The notes beneath the pieces were generated by a model that was not told where the DNA came from, did not search any database, and saw only the letters and a program-made list of their open reading frames with translations. 64,000 bases of DNA from a virus: IMG/VR virus record IMGVR_UViG_3300031772_000020, positions 1-64,000 of that record. One strand, given 5' to 3'. This document shows positions 42,912 to 51,805 of the stretch, piece after piece; position 1 is the first letter of the stretch, and every line of letters begins with the position of its first letter. A program made the translations under genes and the position numbers.

Positions 42912-43265
42912 ATGGTCATACATGTTACTGACAGCCAAGTGGTTGGCGAGGCTCTTGGCACGCTGTTTACCATCATCCAACCGTCGCCCGTGGATGCCGC
43001 TATCATTCTCAAAAACTCTGGCGTCAACACAATGAACTACCGTTTCCAGGAGTGGAACGGATCAATTTGGGTGGACATGGGAGCCAGCGGCAGCGACTTC
43101 TACAACACGCTTTCGGCGAACGAGACCAAGCTGATCGAGTGCGAATCTAGCAACTCCAAAATCCAAATGATTGGCAACGCCTCCGGGGGTGCTTTCCTGG
43201 AGTTCGCCATCACGCGCTATTTCAACCGTGATTCAGGTGGGGCGGTTCCGATCTTGAATCTGTGA
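42912..43265 (+). CDS. Small beta-rich virion protein
   Basis: 117 residues built of strands (FTIIQPSPVDAAIILKNSGV and MNYRFQEWNGSIWVDMGAS). It looks like a small immunoglobulin- or jelly-roll-like capsid or tail decoration protein. It is three bases downstream of the fibre-like gene and overlaps the next start by 4 bp (GTGA). No family recognised; the structural role is from composition and context. Confidence 0.55.
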   Translation: MVIHVTDSQVVGEALGTLFTIIQPSPVDAAIILKNSGVNTMNYRFQEWNGSIWVDMGASGSDFYNTLSANETKLIECESSNSKIQMIGNASGGAFLEFAITRYFNRDSGGAVPILNL

Positions 43266-44035
43266 GCCGCTATCTTGCGCCAACCAACACCGAGATTATC
43301 CTGGCCGCGCTGCTGGAGGACGACACTGAAGTCGCTGAGGCGCTGAACAGGCGCGGATTCTTTGGCCTCATGGGCAAGATACTGGGGGCCATCAGCGCCA
43401 ATCCATTTAGTATGGCCGGAGCTGCAACCCCTGTGCTCGCGCCTGCCGCTTGGCAGCCGAGTCCAGCTCATCTCGCTTGGTTTACGGCCTTGTTGAATCG
43501 GATGCAGGATGGCCAGCAGTGGGCGGTGCCTGCCACGGGTCAGGTTTATCAGCTTGACAAGAATGCTAGAACTTTGGCGCTTGTGTCCGGGTCACCCAAT
43601 GATCCCCTCGGCTGGCACGAAAGAAACAAGGTTGCGCTTGGCAGGTTAGGTTACGGCGTTTTAGACATGCTGCCGGGTCTGGTCGGGGGAAAAGCACAAG
43701 GTAAAGCGCAAGAACCAGATCCCGGTCTTGATCGTTGTTGGAAGTGCGGAAAACCAGGCACGCACGCTCTTATGCCTCCCCTTGGCGGATCGGTGTGCGA
43801 CGATTGCTGGTCTGAACTTAACACTGATGCCGATATATTGAAGAAGAAGGGGGACGCGGAAGTAGAAGCAAATAAGAAGCAGCGCAAAGAACGGCGGGAA
43901 AGAGAACGCCCGGATGACAGGTCTCGCTTTGACTACGCGGGCGGCAGCGAGGACGAGGGCTACGCGAAGCACTACGAATCTTCGCTCAATACCAAAATTA
44001 TACTGACCGCGCTGTTGCAGGACGGCTTGATTTAA
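43262..44035 (+). CDS. Unknown protein with zinc ribbon and matching termini
   Basis: 257 residues starting at GTG. A four-cysteine zinc ribbon lies at about residues 158-182 (CWKCGKPGTH, then CDDCW). A basic, charged linker follows. The two ends are alike: TNTEIILAALLEDD near residue 9 and LNTKIILTALLQDG at the very C-terminus, so the protein may use one short hydrophobic motif twice to bind a partner. Its last 38 bp overlap the convergent exonuclease gene. No family recognised. Confidence 0.55.
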   Translation: MSRYLAPTNTEIILAALLEDDTEVAEALNRRGFFGLMGKILGAISANPFSMAGAATPVLAPAAWQPSPAHLAWFTALLNRMQDGQQWAVPATGQVYQLDKNARTLALVSGSPNDPLGWHERNKVALGRLGYGVLDMLPGLVGGKAQGKAQEPDPGLDRCWKCGKPGTHALMPPLGGSVCDDCWSELNTDADILKKKGDAEVEANKKQRKERRERERPDDRSRFDYAGGSEDEGYAKHYESSLNTKIILTALLQDGLI

Positions 44036-44876
44036 GCATCTCGTCCAGGGTTGCTTCTCCTCCTCCTCCGTCTTCATACTGCCGGGCGACGCGCTCGTAG
44101 CTTTGCGCGATTTCCTTGATGCCCAGCGCCATCAACTCGCGGCTGGAGCAGAACCTCAACTCGGATGGTTCTGGCACGCCAGGCACATCACTGTAGAGCA
44201 GGGTCTTGTCTAGCGAGTCTAAGAAGAAGGGCAGCAAGTTTCCGGGAATTTGGGCTTGGATGGTCACCAGGGCCGACTCGAAATTCATGGCCTCGGTCAC
44301 GGCTTTGAACAGCTTCTCGACCTTCTTCGGCCCCCATTTCGGTATGCCGCCAACGCCGTCGCCGCGATCACCGATGATGGCCAGGGCAATGGCGACTTGG
44401 GACGGGCGCTTGACAGCAAATTTGTGGCAGATCGTGCGGGACGGCAGCATTGATTTCGAGTTCAGGCAGTAGTAGGCCACGTTGCCGCCCTGGAGCTGCA
44501 TGAGGTCTTTGTCGCCGCTCACGACGACGATTTGCTCGGCCTTGGAATTGAACACGACGGTCGCCACAATGTCGTCCGCCTCGTAGTCGGGGTGGTAGCC
44601 GTTGGTGGTGTCAAAAAGCGTCAGGATGTCTTCCTGGACACGCTTGCGGGTGTCCGCATAAGCCTGGGGCTTGGGTTGGCGTGGCTTGTCGGTCTTGGCA
44701 TGGCCGTCCCAACCGAACAGCGTCCGCGTGATGGGCATGTTGATCCGGCCCTCATTTTGATCGAGGAGCTGGAGCGCCGACTGGACAAAGACTCTGCGGG
44801 TTGCCTCCGGGTCTTCTTTCACGGCAAACCAGCATCGGGCAAAGAGCGAATTTCCGTCGAGGATAATATCGGTCAT
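43998..44876 (-). CDS. 5'-3' exonuclease / RNase H (flap nuclease family)
   Basis: 292 residues. Flap-nuclease motifs are present in order: LDGNSLFARCWF (N-terminal Asp), YADTRKRVQ (helical gateway), DYEADDIVATVVF, VVVSGDKDLMQL, and GDRGDGVGGIPKWGPKKVEK (helix-3-turn-helix DNA-binding loop). T4 RNase H of this family removes RNA primers and flaps. It begins with ATG overlapping the TGA of the frameshifted gene upstream (ATGA). The C-terminus overlaps the convergent 43262 gene. Confidence 0.85.
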   Translation of the reverse strand: MTDIILDGNSLFARCWFAVKEDPEATRRVFVQSALQLLDQNEGRINMPITRTLFGWDGHAKTDKPRQPKPQAYADTRKRVQEDILTLFDTTNGYHPDYEADDIVATVVFNSKAEQIVVVSGDKDLMQLQGGNVAYYCLNSKSMLPSRTICHKFAVKRPSQVAIALAIIGDRGDGVGGIPKWGPKKVEKLFKAVTEAMNFESALVTIQAQIPGNLLPFFLDSLDKTLLYSDVPGVPEPSELRFCSSRELMALGIKEIAQSYERVARQYEDGGGGEATLDEMLKSSRPATARSV

Positions 44877-45818
44877 GGTCCGGCCAATCCGCTTAATTGG
44901 TCATTTTGCGCTTCGATCTTTTCGTTTGCCCAACCCACCATCTGCTCCAGAAATTGGTCCGGCACTTCCCTGAGATTTAAAATTAGCCCCTTCCCGTTCC
45001 ACGCCAGGTCGAACATTTGATGCCATCTTAGTTCCGTGGCTCGGCTTGAGGCTTGGACGAAAAAATTCCGCTGTAAAGTCCAAGGTATGCTTGAACTTTT
45101 TTTGGCACTGGTCGCACAGGTGCGGAATCTCAGTAGCGAGGTGGGGATACAGTTCGTTCTCTCGGTCCTCCAAGTATTGGGCATCAGAGGGCGACAGTGC
45201 GTTATACCAGCGCGTCGCTTCCTCCCAAGCGTCTGGCTTGCCGTCGTTGATGGAGACAATGGGCATCAGGATGTGCATAACCCGATCCGTCATGAGCGCC
45301 TTGGAGGCTGGCTCACGGGCCAAGATGATGCTTTCGTCCTTCACCTGGAGCGGGCGCACTTGGAGCACGTCCTGGCACTCCGGCAGCGTGAGGGTGTCGA
45401 AGCCAGGGTAGCTGGTGTCTTTCTCACCAACCCGGCCAAGCTCATCGGGCACGGTGATCGTCTCGACGGTCGTGGTGCGGCAGTTGGGGCACGTGCATTC
45501 GTATTCCACGATGCCGTTGTAACGGAGCGACCGTGAGACCAACAGAACCGTGTTCACATCGCCGATCACGAACGCATCCAGGGGGCAGCCATTCAAATCG
45601 CAGACCTGGGCGCACAGGTCGAACAGCAACATATCCCGGTTGCCCTTGCGGACGCGCTCGGCGAGCCAATCGTCGATGTTGGCATCCCAGGGGAATACCG
45701 TGATCTCGCCGTTCGGAAACGAGTCTGGTTTCACGTAGCCGCCCGACAGCAGCTTGATCCGCTTTTGAAATCGCAGCCTGCGCGGTTCCAGGCTGGTCAG
45801 CTTCGATTGGAATGCCAT
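44873..45818 (-). CDS. Baseplate hub-assembly protein (gp26-like) with +1 frameshift
   Basis: The first 253 codons include a treble-clef-type pattern (ECTCPNCRTTT near residue 108, LCDQCQKKFKHTLDFTAEFF near residue 233) like T4-type hub-assembly subunits. At a run of six T (45065-45060, minus strand) the frame that continues is poor (SLKPSHGTKMASN and on), while the +1 frame reads VQASSRATELRWHQMFDLAW and another 41 residues, and stops at a TGA overlapping the next ATG. So the real product is about 314 residues, read through either by a programmed +1 slip (TTT TTC) or by an assembly error in the homopolymer. Hub role tentative. Confidence 0.65.
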
Positions 45819-45854
45819 ACAGCGAGAAGAACGAGAAAGGTTTGTTTACAAAAT

Positions 45855-46952
45855 CTACTTACCCTTGATGACGGTGCTGAGCAGGGCAATGGTGGGCAGG
45901 ATTGGCGGAGGTAACATCGGGCCGGTTGCGCCTCCCTGTGGATCGGTATGGGTGTGACCGAGCAAGGTCGTAACAAGGTTGGTCAGATAGGTAAGCAGCC
46001 TATTTCCAAGGACATAAGCTTCGATTGACCCAGTGCCCAGGAACAGGCTGCCGAAGTCCAGCGCCATGATCGCTGGGGTGCCGACACTGATCCCCGCCGT
46101 GCTGGTGACATCCAAAAGGCCGGTGACGGTCAAATTGACATCGGTGAACACGCTCATTATCCAACTTCCGGTCACGTCGATAGTCGCGTCACCAACCAGC
46201 GTCAAGAAGGTATCGCCGGTTACGTCCATTTTCCAATCGCCGCCGATGGTAACCTCCAGATTGCCCAGGGTGTCGATGGACATGTAGCTGCCGGAGATCA
46301 TCTCGATTTCGTTGGCCATCGTTTGGAGGCTGATGGCGTCGCAAATAGCGACCATCTGGTTGCCGACGTTGATCTGCCAGTCCTGATTGACGTTCAAATT
46401 GCACTGGTTGAGCTGGTCATCGAACTCGAAGTATTGGCCCATCGCCGTGGCGAGCTGGATGTCGCCGTCATTGCCCGCTTTGCTAGCGTCGGTCAGGAGC
46501 AGCCGGTAGCCTTTGCTGGTGGTTAGGATCAGGCCATCCGAGTTCCACTCCACGGTGTGGCCGTAGCGCACCAGTGCTCCGCGCTTGGGGCTGCCGCCAC
46601 TGCTGCCGGGAGTGCTCCCTGGCGCGTCCTTGTATTGGTGCAGTTTGAAGCTCTGAGCGGCCTTTTGCGTCTGCATGAACCACTCGTAAACGGGCTTTTC
46701 TGGTTCTCCGTCAAGGAAACGCACGAGCACCTGGTCGCCGATTATCGGGAGCCAGTCGAAGCCGCCGCTCTGCTGGGAAAGGCCATTCGGCAGGCCCGCA
46801 GGCAGCGCCCAGGGCAGATTTTCCGTGCTGATCGCTCCAAAGACGCCGCCGACTGCTCCGTAAGCGTGCGGGACTCTGACCTTTAATCGGCCAAGCTTTT
46901 CCGGGTCTTTGTCGTCTTCAACCAAACCGGCGTATGTTCCAGGCAAACCCAT
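45855..46952 (-). CDS. Baseplate central spike (gp5/VgrG-like)
   Basis: 365 residues from the ATG at 46952. The N-terminus has the OB-fold segment YAGLVEDDKDPEKLGRLKVR, then WLPIIGDQVLVRFLDGEPEK, typical of gp5/VgrG spikes. From about residue 190 the sequence is a regular beta-helix-like series (LNVNQDWQINVGNQMVAICD, DVTGDTFLTLVGDATIDVTG). The end carries LGHTHTDPQGG, a conserved His-containing motif at the spike base or tip region in many phages. It has no lysozyme domain, unlike T4 gp5. The start is 18 bp from the divergent gene at 46971. Confidence 0.75.
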   Translation of the reverse strand: MGLPGTYAGLVEDDKDPEKLGRLKVRVPHAYGAVGGVFGAISTENLPWALPAGLPNGLSQQSGGFDWLPIIGDQVLVRFLDGEPEKPVYEWFMQTQKAAQSFKLHQYKDAPGSTPGSSGGSPKRGALVRYGHTVEWNSDGLILTTSKGYRLLLTDASKAGNDGDIQLATAMGQYFEFDDQLNQCNLNVNQDWQINVGNQMVAICDAISLQTMANEIEMISGSYMSIDTLGNLEVTIGGDWKMDVTGDTFLTLVGDATIDVTGSWIMSVFTDVNLTVTGLLDVTSTAGISVGTPAIMALDFGSLFLGTGSIEAYVLGNRLLTYLTNLVTTLLGHTHTDPQGGATGPMLPPPILPTIALLSTVIKGK

Positions 46953-46970
46953 GTCCAGAGTAGTTACAGC

Positions 46971-47780
46971 GTGAGTCGCGTAATCGACAACCAGACCAAT
47001 CTTTGGGGCCGAACATCGGGCCTCGAAGCTCAACGCTCCGATTTTTGGATCGTGGACTTCAAAGATGCCCTGGCGGGATTGAACCTGAGCATCTTATACA
47101 GCAAGCCGATGACGGACGGTTTGGCTGCTTTTTATCTGCCGCCCAAGTTGCAGTCGTATTTTGCGCAATCCGTCACCCTTCCAGAGCTGAAAGTGCGGGC
47201 AGAACCGATCCGGCGTGATTCACGGGCCTACCCCACACCAGCCTGGGAGGAAGCCCTGGAGCCGATCACGATGACCTTCATCCTGGACTCTTACACCAGC
47301 GGGGCCACGGGCACGGCCAACCGGTCGCCCTACAAGTCGGACATCTACCAGATGCTCGATGGTTGGAGGATGGTTGTTCGGGCTGGGCGCGGCCCGATGT
47401 CGGGCGAAAGCTCGATCCGCCTAAACACGGATTACCGGATCGACTACTGTTTCGACGTGCGCCTGCTCTTGCTGCGCGGCTGCTCCAACCCGCGAGTCTA
47501 TGACACTGCTGCCGGTCAAAAGGCCCTCATGACTGCGAGCGCCCTGGCTGGAGCTTTCGGCTTTTCAACCCTGCAAACAGTCGGCGAGGCCGTGTCCAAC
47601 TACGCTGCTGACAACTCCGTCATTAACGACCTTGAGTTTTCGATGGAATACCGGTTGGTGAACTGCTGGCTCGGTGGGTTCAAAATCAGCGATCTGAGCT
47701 ATGAGGCGGCGAAGATCGTCACGCTGTCCACGACGTTCTACGCCGACGACATTCAACAAGTGCCTCAGAACGCTACTTAG
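46971..47780 (+). CDS. Tail tube-like or tube terminator protein
   Basis: 269 residues from GTG. The pattern is like the gp19/gp54-type tube family: WIVDFKDALAGLNLSILYSK, LPPKLQSYFAQSVTLPELKV (the 'tp...~~sv.~p' first half), WEEALEPITMTFILDSYTSG, DIYQMLDGWRMVVRAGRG and, near the end, LEFSMEYRLVNCWLGGFKIS, which is the conserved strand. It may close the tube or join it to the baseplate. Divergent from the spike gene. Two related tube proteins (also 40461) are in this window. Confidence 0.65.
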   Translation: MSRVIDNQTNLWGRTSGLEAQRSDFWIVDFKDALAGLNLSILYSKPMTDGLAAFYLPPKLQSYFAQSVTLPELKVRAEPIRRDSRAYPTPAWEEALEPITMTFILDSYTSGATGTANRSPYKSDIYQMLDGWRMVVRAGRGPMSGESSIRLNTDYRIDYCFDVRLLLLRGCSNPRVYDTAAGQKALMTASALAGAFGFSTLQTVGEAVSNYAADNSVINDLEFSMEYRLVNCWLGGFKISDLSYEAAKIVTLSTTFYADDIQQVPQNAT

Positions 47781-47789
47781 AGTGACATT

Positions 47790-49520
47790 ATGACTCCAGA
47801 CCTATCGCCATTGAAATTTCCAGCGCGGTGGACACTCCAGAAACTTCGTCCGCCGAGCCGGAAGAAGTTGTTCCTCCTGGAGGACTTCTCCGTTGAGGGC
47901 GAAACCAACCTGGGGTGCTGCTACCGCTTCGAGCCGGGAGAGCAGGTATTGGCTGCTGGGGACGGCAAAGTCATTTCGATTCGCTTGATTTTTTCGATCT
48001 GGAAATTCACGCCCAATACGCTCTTGGGAACGCAGCCAACCTACGAGGTCACGATTGACCACGGCAACGAAATCTGGACGACCGTCCATGGTCTGGCCTC
48101 CTGCACGGTTCAGACGGCGACGCCGGTGGTGCGCGGCGACGTGATCGGCAACCTCCTGACGGACGAGCTTTTCTTCCAGATCAAATGGATGGGCACGCCG
48201 CATGATCCAGCTTCGGTCAGCCGCCATTTTCAGGTCCAGGACGGCACCCACGCGATTGGGCGCACAGGCTTCATTCGAGAAGCTGCCGACCGGCTCCCTC
48301 GGACATTCCTTTCGGTCATCCGCCAGATCATCGTCAACGGTGTCCATTATTTTGTAAACATTTTTGGCTATCATCCGCCTGTGCTGGCGGACATTGACTT
48401 CAACGGCAGTGATGGCACCGTGCTCGAAGGCCGGGGGGCGCTCGGCTACTCGTTTTTCATAAACTTCAACGTGGTGGACAACGGCAGCGTCGATTTGATC
48501 GGCAGGGGATTTTATGACTTCAGGCCCGGCAATGGCCTTTATGTGGATATGGCGGGCAGCGGCAATGCCGGAGGTTCGATGAGCTGGTATGGCCGTATGG
48601 AGAGCAAGACGACCTTTACCTTCACGACCGGGCACATCTTCCGGTTAAGCTGGCGGGCGGCGGGCAACCAGCGCCTTGCTCGTGCCCACGAAATTCTGAA
48701 TTACAAAGCCGGGGCACTGGTCGATGCCAACCTGGACATCACCGACTGGATGCAGGATTTCCAGGACTACTACGTCGATTTTACTGGCGATGGTTCCACC
48801 GGCACCATTTCGTTCCGCAAAATCGCCTTGGAAACCGATCCCGGTCAAGCTTATGGGTCGCTGCTGGATGATGTAGTGCTCGAAGACCTCACCGGCAGCA
48901 CCGTGCTGCTCAACGACAATTTCGACACCGAGAACGGGATCACGGTCACCCGCTACTGGGGGCCTGCGGTGGTCGGCGACACCAGCGACTACTGGAACAT
49001 CTACGTGCCGGTGCTTTACACAAAGGATTACCGGGACTGCTACTGCTCCTACGGCTATGGCGGCACACCCGAAGTCTGCTTCACCTACTCCTCGGTGTCT
49101 TACATCTACCTGAAGGACGCCAAGCAGGTGGACACGCGCATCTGGCTGGAACGGGTTGCTCCCTTGGTGAATAACAGTGGTGTCACAGCGACCTGGAACG
49201 GGATGCTGATGACCTGGATCGGCGGGTTCGATATGGGCGGCGTCCCCTATACCACCGTCTTTCGGCTCCACGGCCTGCCTCCCGGCATTTATGGGCTTTA
49301 CCTTTACAGCAATCAGACTTTCAGTGGCAGTGGTTCCGACTACTACGTCCAGGTGGACGGCGGAACCATCCTCAGCGCGACGACTACCCCCACGGGGGCA
49401 ACCTCCTGGATTCAGGATGACAACTACGTTCTGTTCAGCAGCCTGGATATTGTTCCCGGTTCTACTATCAGAATCGAAGTTCTTGGCTATTTGGCCGGGT
49501 TGCAGATTCGCCGCGTATGA
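47790..49520 (+). CDS. Virion protein with degenerate M23-type domain
   Basis: 576 residues. Residues about 30-160 resemble an M23 (LytM) endopeptidase: EPGEQVLAAGDGKVISIRL, YEVTIDHGNEIWTTVHGLAS, and VVRGDVIGNLL followed by ELFFQI, where the HLHFE zinc motif should be. The His-x-His pair is absent, so it probably is not an active peptidase. The rest (residues 195-576) is beta-rich with Cys and looks like carbohydrate-binding or fibre modules (FNGSDGTVLEGRGALGY and DNFDTENG repeats). It sits in a tail region and overlaps the next gene by 4 bp. Confidence 0.55.
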   Translation: MTPDLSPLKFPARWTLQKLRPPSRKKLFLLEDFSVEGETNLGCCYRFEPGEQVLAAGDGKVISIRLIFSIWKFTPNTLLGTQPTYEVTIDHGNEIWTTVHGLASCTVQTATPVVRGDVIGNLLTDELFFQIKWMGTPHDPASVSRHFQVQDGTHAIGRTGFIREAADRLPRTFLSVIRQIIVNGVHYFVNIFGYHPPVLADIDFNGSDGTVLEGRGALGYSFFINFNVVDNGSVDLIGRGFYDFRPGNGLYVDMAGSGNAGGSMSWYGRMESKTTFTFTTGHIFRLSWRAAGNQRLARAHEILNYKAGALVDANLDITDWMQDFQDYYVDFTGDGSTGTISFRKIALETDPGQAYGSLLDDVVLEDLTGSTVLLNDNFDTENGITVTRYWGPAVVGDTSDYWNIYVPVLYTKDYRDCYCSYGYGGTPEVCFTYSSVSYIYLKDAKQVDTRIWLERVAPLVNNSGVTATWNGMLMTWIGGFDMGGVPYTTVFRLHGLPPGIYGLYLYSNQTFSGSGSDYYVQVDGGTILSATTTPTGATSWIQDDNYVLFSSLDIVPGSTIRIEVLGYLAGLQIRRV

Positions 49521-51805
49521 ACGATGTCCCAGTCCTGATTTCGACAATCGTGGTGGTGGACGAAAAGACCGTAGGGTCAATAGGTTCCATCCATGGGAGC
49601 TTTCACCGGCAGAGCCATCCGCACAAAGAGCTGGTTTTTGTAAACCTTTTGGACAAAGACCTCGGAGATGGCATTCAGGTCAAGCCGATCAACGGTGAAA
49701 ACGCTATTGCTGCTGGTGTGCGGGCAGCCAGGGGCCAGATTTGCGTGCTTTGGACGCTTGGCTGGTGGTATCACAGGGACGTGCTCAGCATCCACGCTCG
49801 GCTGACCACGACTTACCTGAAAATCGAACTGCGCCACGACCTCCATGAGCCGGTCTATAGCACGTCATTTTACCGCCGCGCTTACAAGGCCCTGGATTCA
49901 CCGCTGATGAAGACCCACCAGGTCGGTGCGGTCGGCTTGGTTGAGCGTATGGAGGGCAACCATGACCCCAAGGGATGGCGGCTCTATCATAGCGGCAACT
50001 TGGGTGACATCATCTATTCCATGCCTGCCTTGAAGGTCATGGGCCACGGCATCTTTTACTTGGGCACGGAGATCAAGATGAACCCAAAACCGGACTTGCG
50101 CGAAGTCATGTCGCCCAAGGTGGTCAAGAACATCGCGCCCCTGATGCTGGCCCAGCCCTATGTCCGGTCAGTTTACTTCACGGAGAAGATGCCGGTTGTG
50201 AACTACGACCTGAACCTGTTCCGCAACTTCGCGGCACCAGGGAAGAACCTGGTCACTCAATCCCTCGACGCCTGCTGCCTGAGCGCCGAGACCTTTTTCA
50301 ACGATCAGGTGCCCTGGTTGGATGTTGACCCGATCATTCTCAAGCGCAGCGTGCTCGTCCACCGAAGCCATCGTTGGCGCAATCCGCAGTTCCCCTGGCA
50401 CGACATCGTGAACAGGTTCCGGCGCGACATGGTATTCATCGGCACGCCGGAGGAGTATGCCTCGTTTGTTTCGGACTTCGGCCTGATTCCGCACGCGCAG
50501 ACGGCCAACCTCCTGGAACTGGCCCGGCTGATTGCGGGCTGTCATTTGTTCGTCGGCAACCAGAGCTGTCCCTACGCTATTGCCGAGGGGCTAAAGGTGA
50601 ACACCGTCCAGGAAACCTATCCACAGCTCGCCAATTGCTTGTTCAAGCGGCCCAACGCCATCTACGGCCAGGACAAATTTGTTTACATTCCTGAGCTGAG
50701 GCACCTGCCGCTCAATCCGCGCCGGAAGGAGAAATGGCACGTCCGAAAACTGACGCACCAGGCCCCGGAAATTAACGTCGTCGAGCAGCCCACTAAGTTT
50801 GAGGAATTCTACACCCACAATGGCGTCCCGGCCACGATCAGCGGCCTGCACCGAAGTATCGGCATGGCTTCCACGCACCTGTTCGACAACAGCCGGATGC
50901 TTCAGGCCATTCCCCTGCCCCTGCCGATGAAGCGCAACGCCATCCAGTGGACATTCGGCAGAAAGGGCCGGGTTGAGGCGTGGTTCAATCCCAGCCTGGC
51001 CATCTGGAAGGGTAAAAAGTTCCTGGCTTATCGCGTCGAGTGTATCCCCTGGTTCCGACTCTCGATGGTTGCCGTCAACGAACTGGATCGGGAATGGAAC
51101 CCAATCCTGGAGACGACCAGAGTGTTCGATCTCCATTCCAAGTTTGGCAACTACTGCGTGGAAGACCCAAGGTTTTTTGTTTACAAAGAAAATTTGTGGT
51201 TGGCCTACACCGACTCTCTTGAGGTCGGTATCGCCCGATTAAACGACGACATGACCACGGCGGAGAGTTTTTACCTAGAGCGCCCCTGGTATCACACCAG
51301 GCCGGAGAAAAACTGGACGTTCTTCGAGGCGGAAGGTCGGCTGTTCGCTACCTACGGCATTGTGCCTCACAAGGTTCTTGAGGTCAGCGTGGAAGACCAC
51401 ACGACCAAGTTCGTATATGAGACCCGCTTCGACCACAACTGGACGCGGGGCGACCTGCGCGGCGGCTCCTCGCCGGTGCTGCACGACGGGCTGCTCTGGT
51501 CGTTTTTCCACTCCAGCGTCAACATCCGTGAGGAGTCCTACGGCCCCATCCGTCAATACTTTATCGGCGTTTACGCCTTCGATCCCAAGCCTCCCTTCAA
51601 GCCGGTTTACATGTCCAAAGTGCCACTCTTGGCGGGCGAGGAGGAGAAAATTCAGCATAATCGGCCTTCCCAGCACTCCGTGATCTTCCCTTGCGGGGCA
51701 ATCCGGGCCGCGTGCGGCTGGCTGGTCACCTTCGGCGAAAATGATTGCCGCTGCCGAATGGCGTTCTTTGATGATGGAATCGTGAATGAATTGCAAAAGC
51801 TATGA
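49517..51805 (+). CDS. GT2-GT9-GH130 three-part glycan enzyme
   Basis: 762 residues in three modules. Residues 1-130: a shortened GT2-like part (VLISTIVVVDEKTVGSIGSI). Residues about 150-400: a GT9-like part (GNLGDIIYSMPALKVMGH near residue 160, FVGNQSCPYAIAEGL near 345). Residues about 470-760: a five-bladed propeller like GH130 mannoside phosphorylases (FNPSLAIWKGKKFLAYR, VEDPRFFVYKENLWLAY, EKNWTFFEAEGRLFATYG, GSSPVLHDGLLWSFFHSS, IGVYAFDP). GH130 enzymes act on beta-mannosides; the usual catalytic Asp lies in the EDPR motif. I know no described phage enzyme with this order, but I cannot search. It starts the glycan cluster. Confidence 0.65.
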   Translation: MNDVPVLISTIVVVDEKTVGSIGSIHGSFHRQSHPHKELVFVNLLDKDLGDGIQVKPINGENAIAAGVRAARGQICVLWTLGWWYHRDVLSIHARLTTTYLKIELRHDLHEPVYSTSFYRRAYKALDSPLMKTHQVGAVGLVERMEGNHDPKGWRLYHSGNLGDIIYSMPALKVMGHGIFYLGTEIKMNPKPDLREVMSPKVVKNIAPLMLAQPYVRSVYFTEKMPVVNYDLNLFRNFAAPGKNLVTQSLDACCLSAETFFNDQVPWLDVDPIILKRSVLVHRSHRWRNPQFPWHDIVNRFRRDMVFIGTPEEYASFVSDFGLIPHAQTANLLELARLIAGCHLFVGNQSCPYAIAEGLKVNTVQETYPQLANCLFKRPNAIYGQDKFVYIPELRHLPLNPRRKEKWHVRKLTHQAPEINVVEQPTKFEEFYTHNGVPATISGLHRSIGMASTHLFDNSRMLQAIPLPLPMKRNAIQWTFGRKGRVEAWFNPSLAIWKGKKFLAYRVECIPWFRLSMVAVNELDREWNPILETTRVFDLHSKFGNYCVEDPRFFVYKENLWLAYTDSLEVGIARLNDDMTTAESFYLERPWYHTRPEKNWTFFEAEGRLFATYGIVPHKVLEVSVEDHTTKFVYETRFDHNWTRGDLRGGSSPVLHDGLLWSFFHSSVNIREESYGPIRQYFIGVYAFDPKPPFKPVYMSKVPLLAGEEEKIQHNRPSQHSVIFPCGAIRAACGWLVTFGENDCRCRMAFFDDGIVNELQKL

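Noticed and set aside
44901-45056. In-frame end of the hub-assembly gene after the T6 run
   Set aside because: The sequence is Gly/Ser/Lys noise and its stop does not meet the next gene, unlike the +1 frame, which ends in an ATGA overlap.
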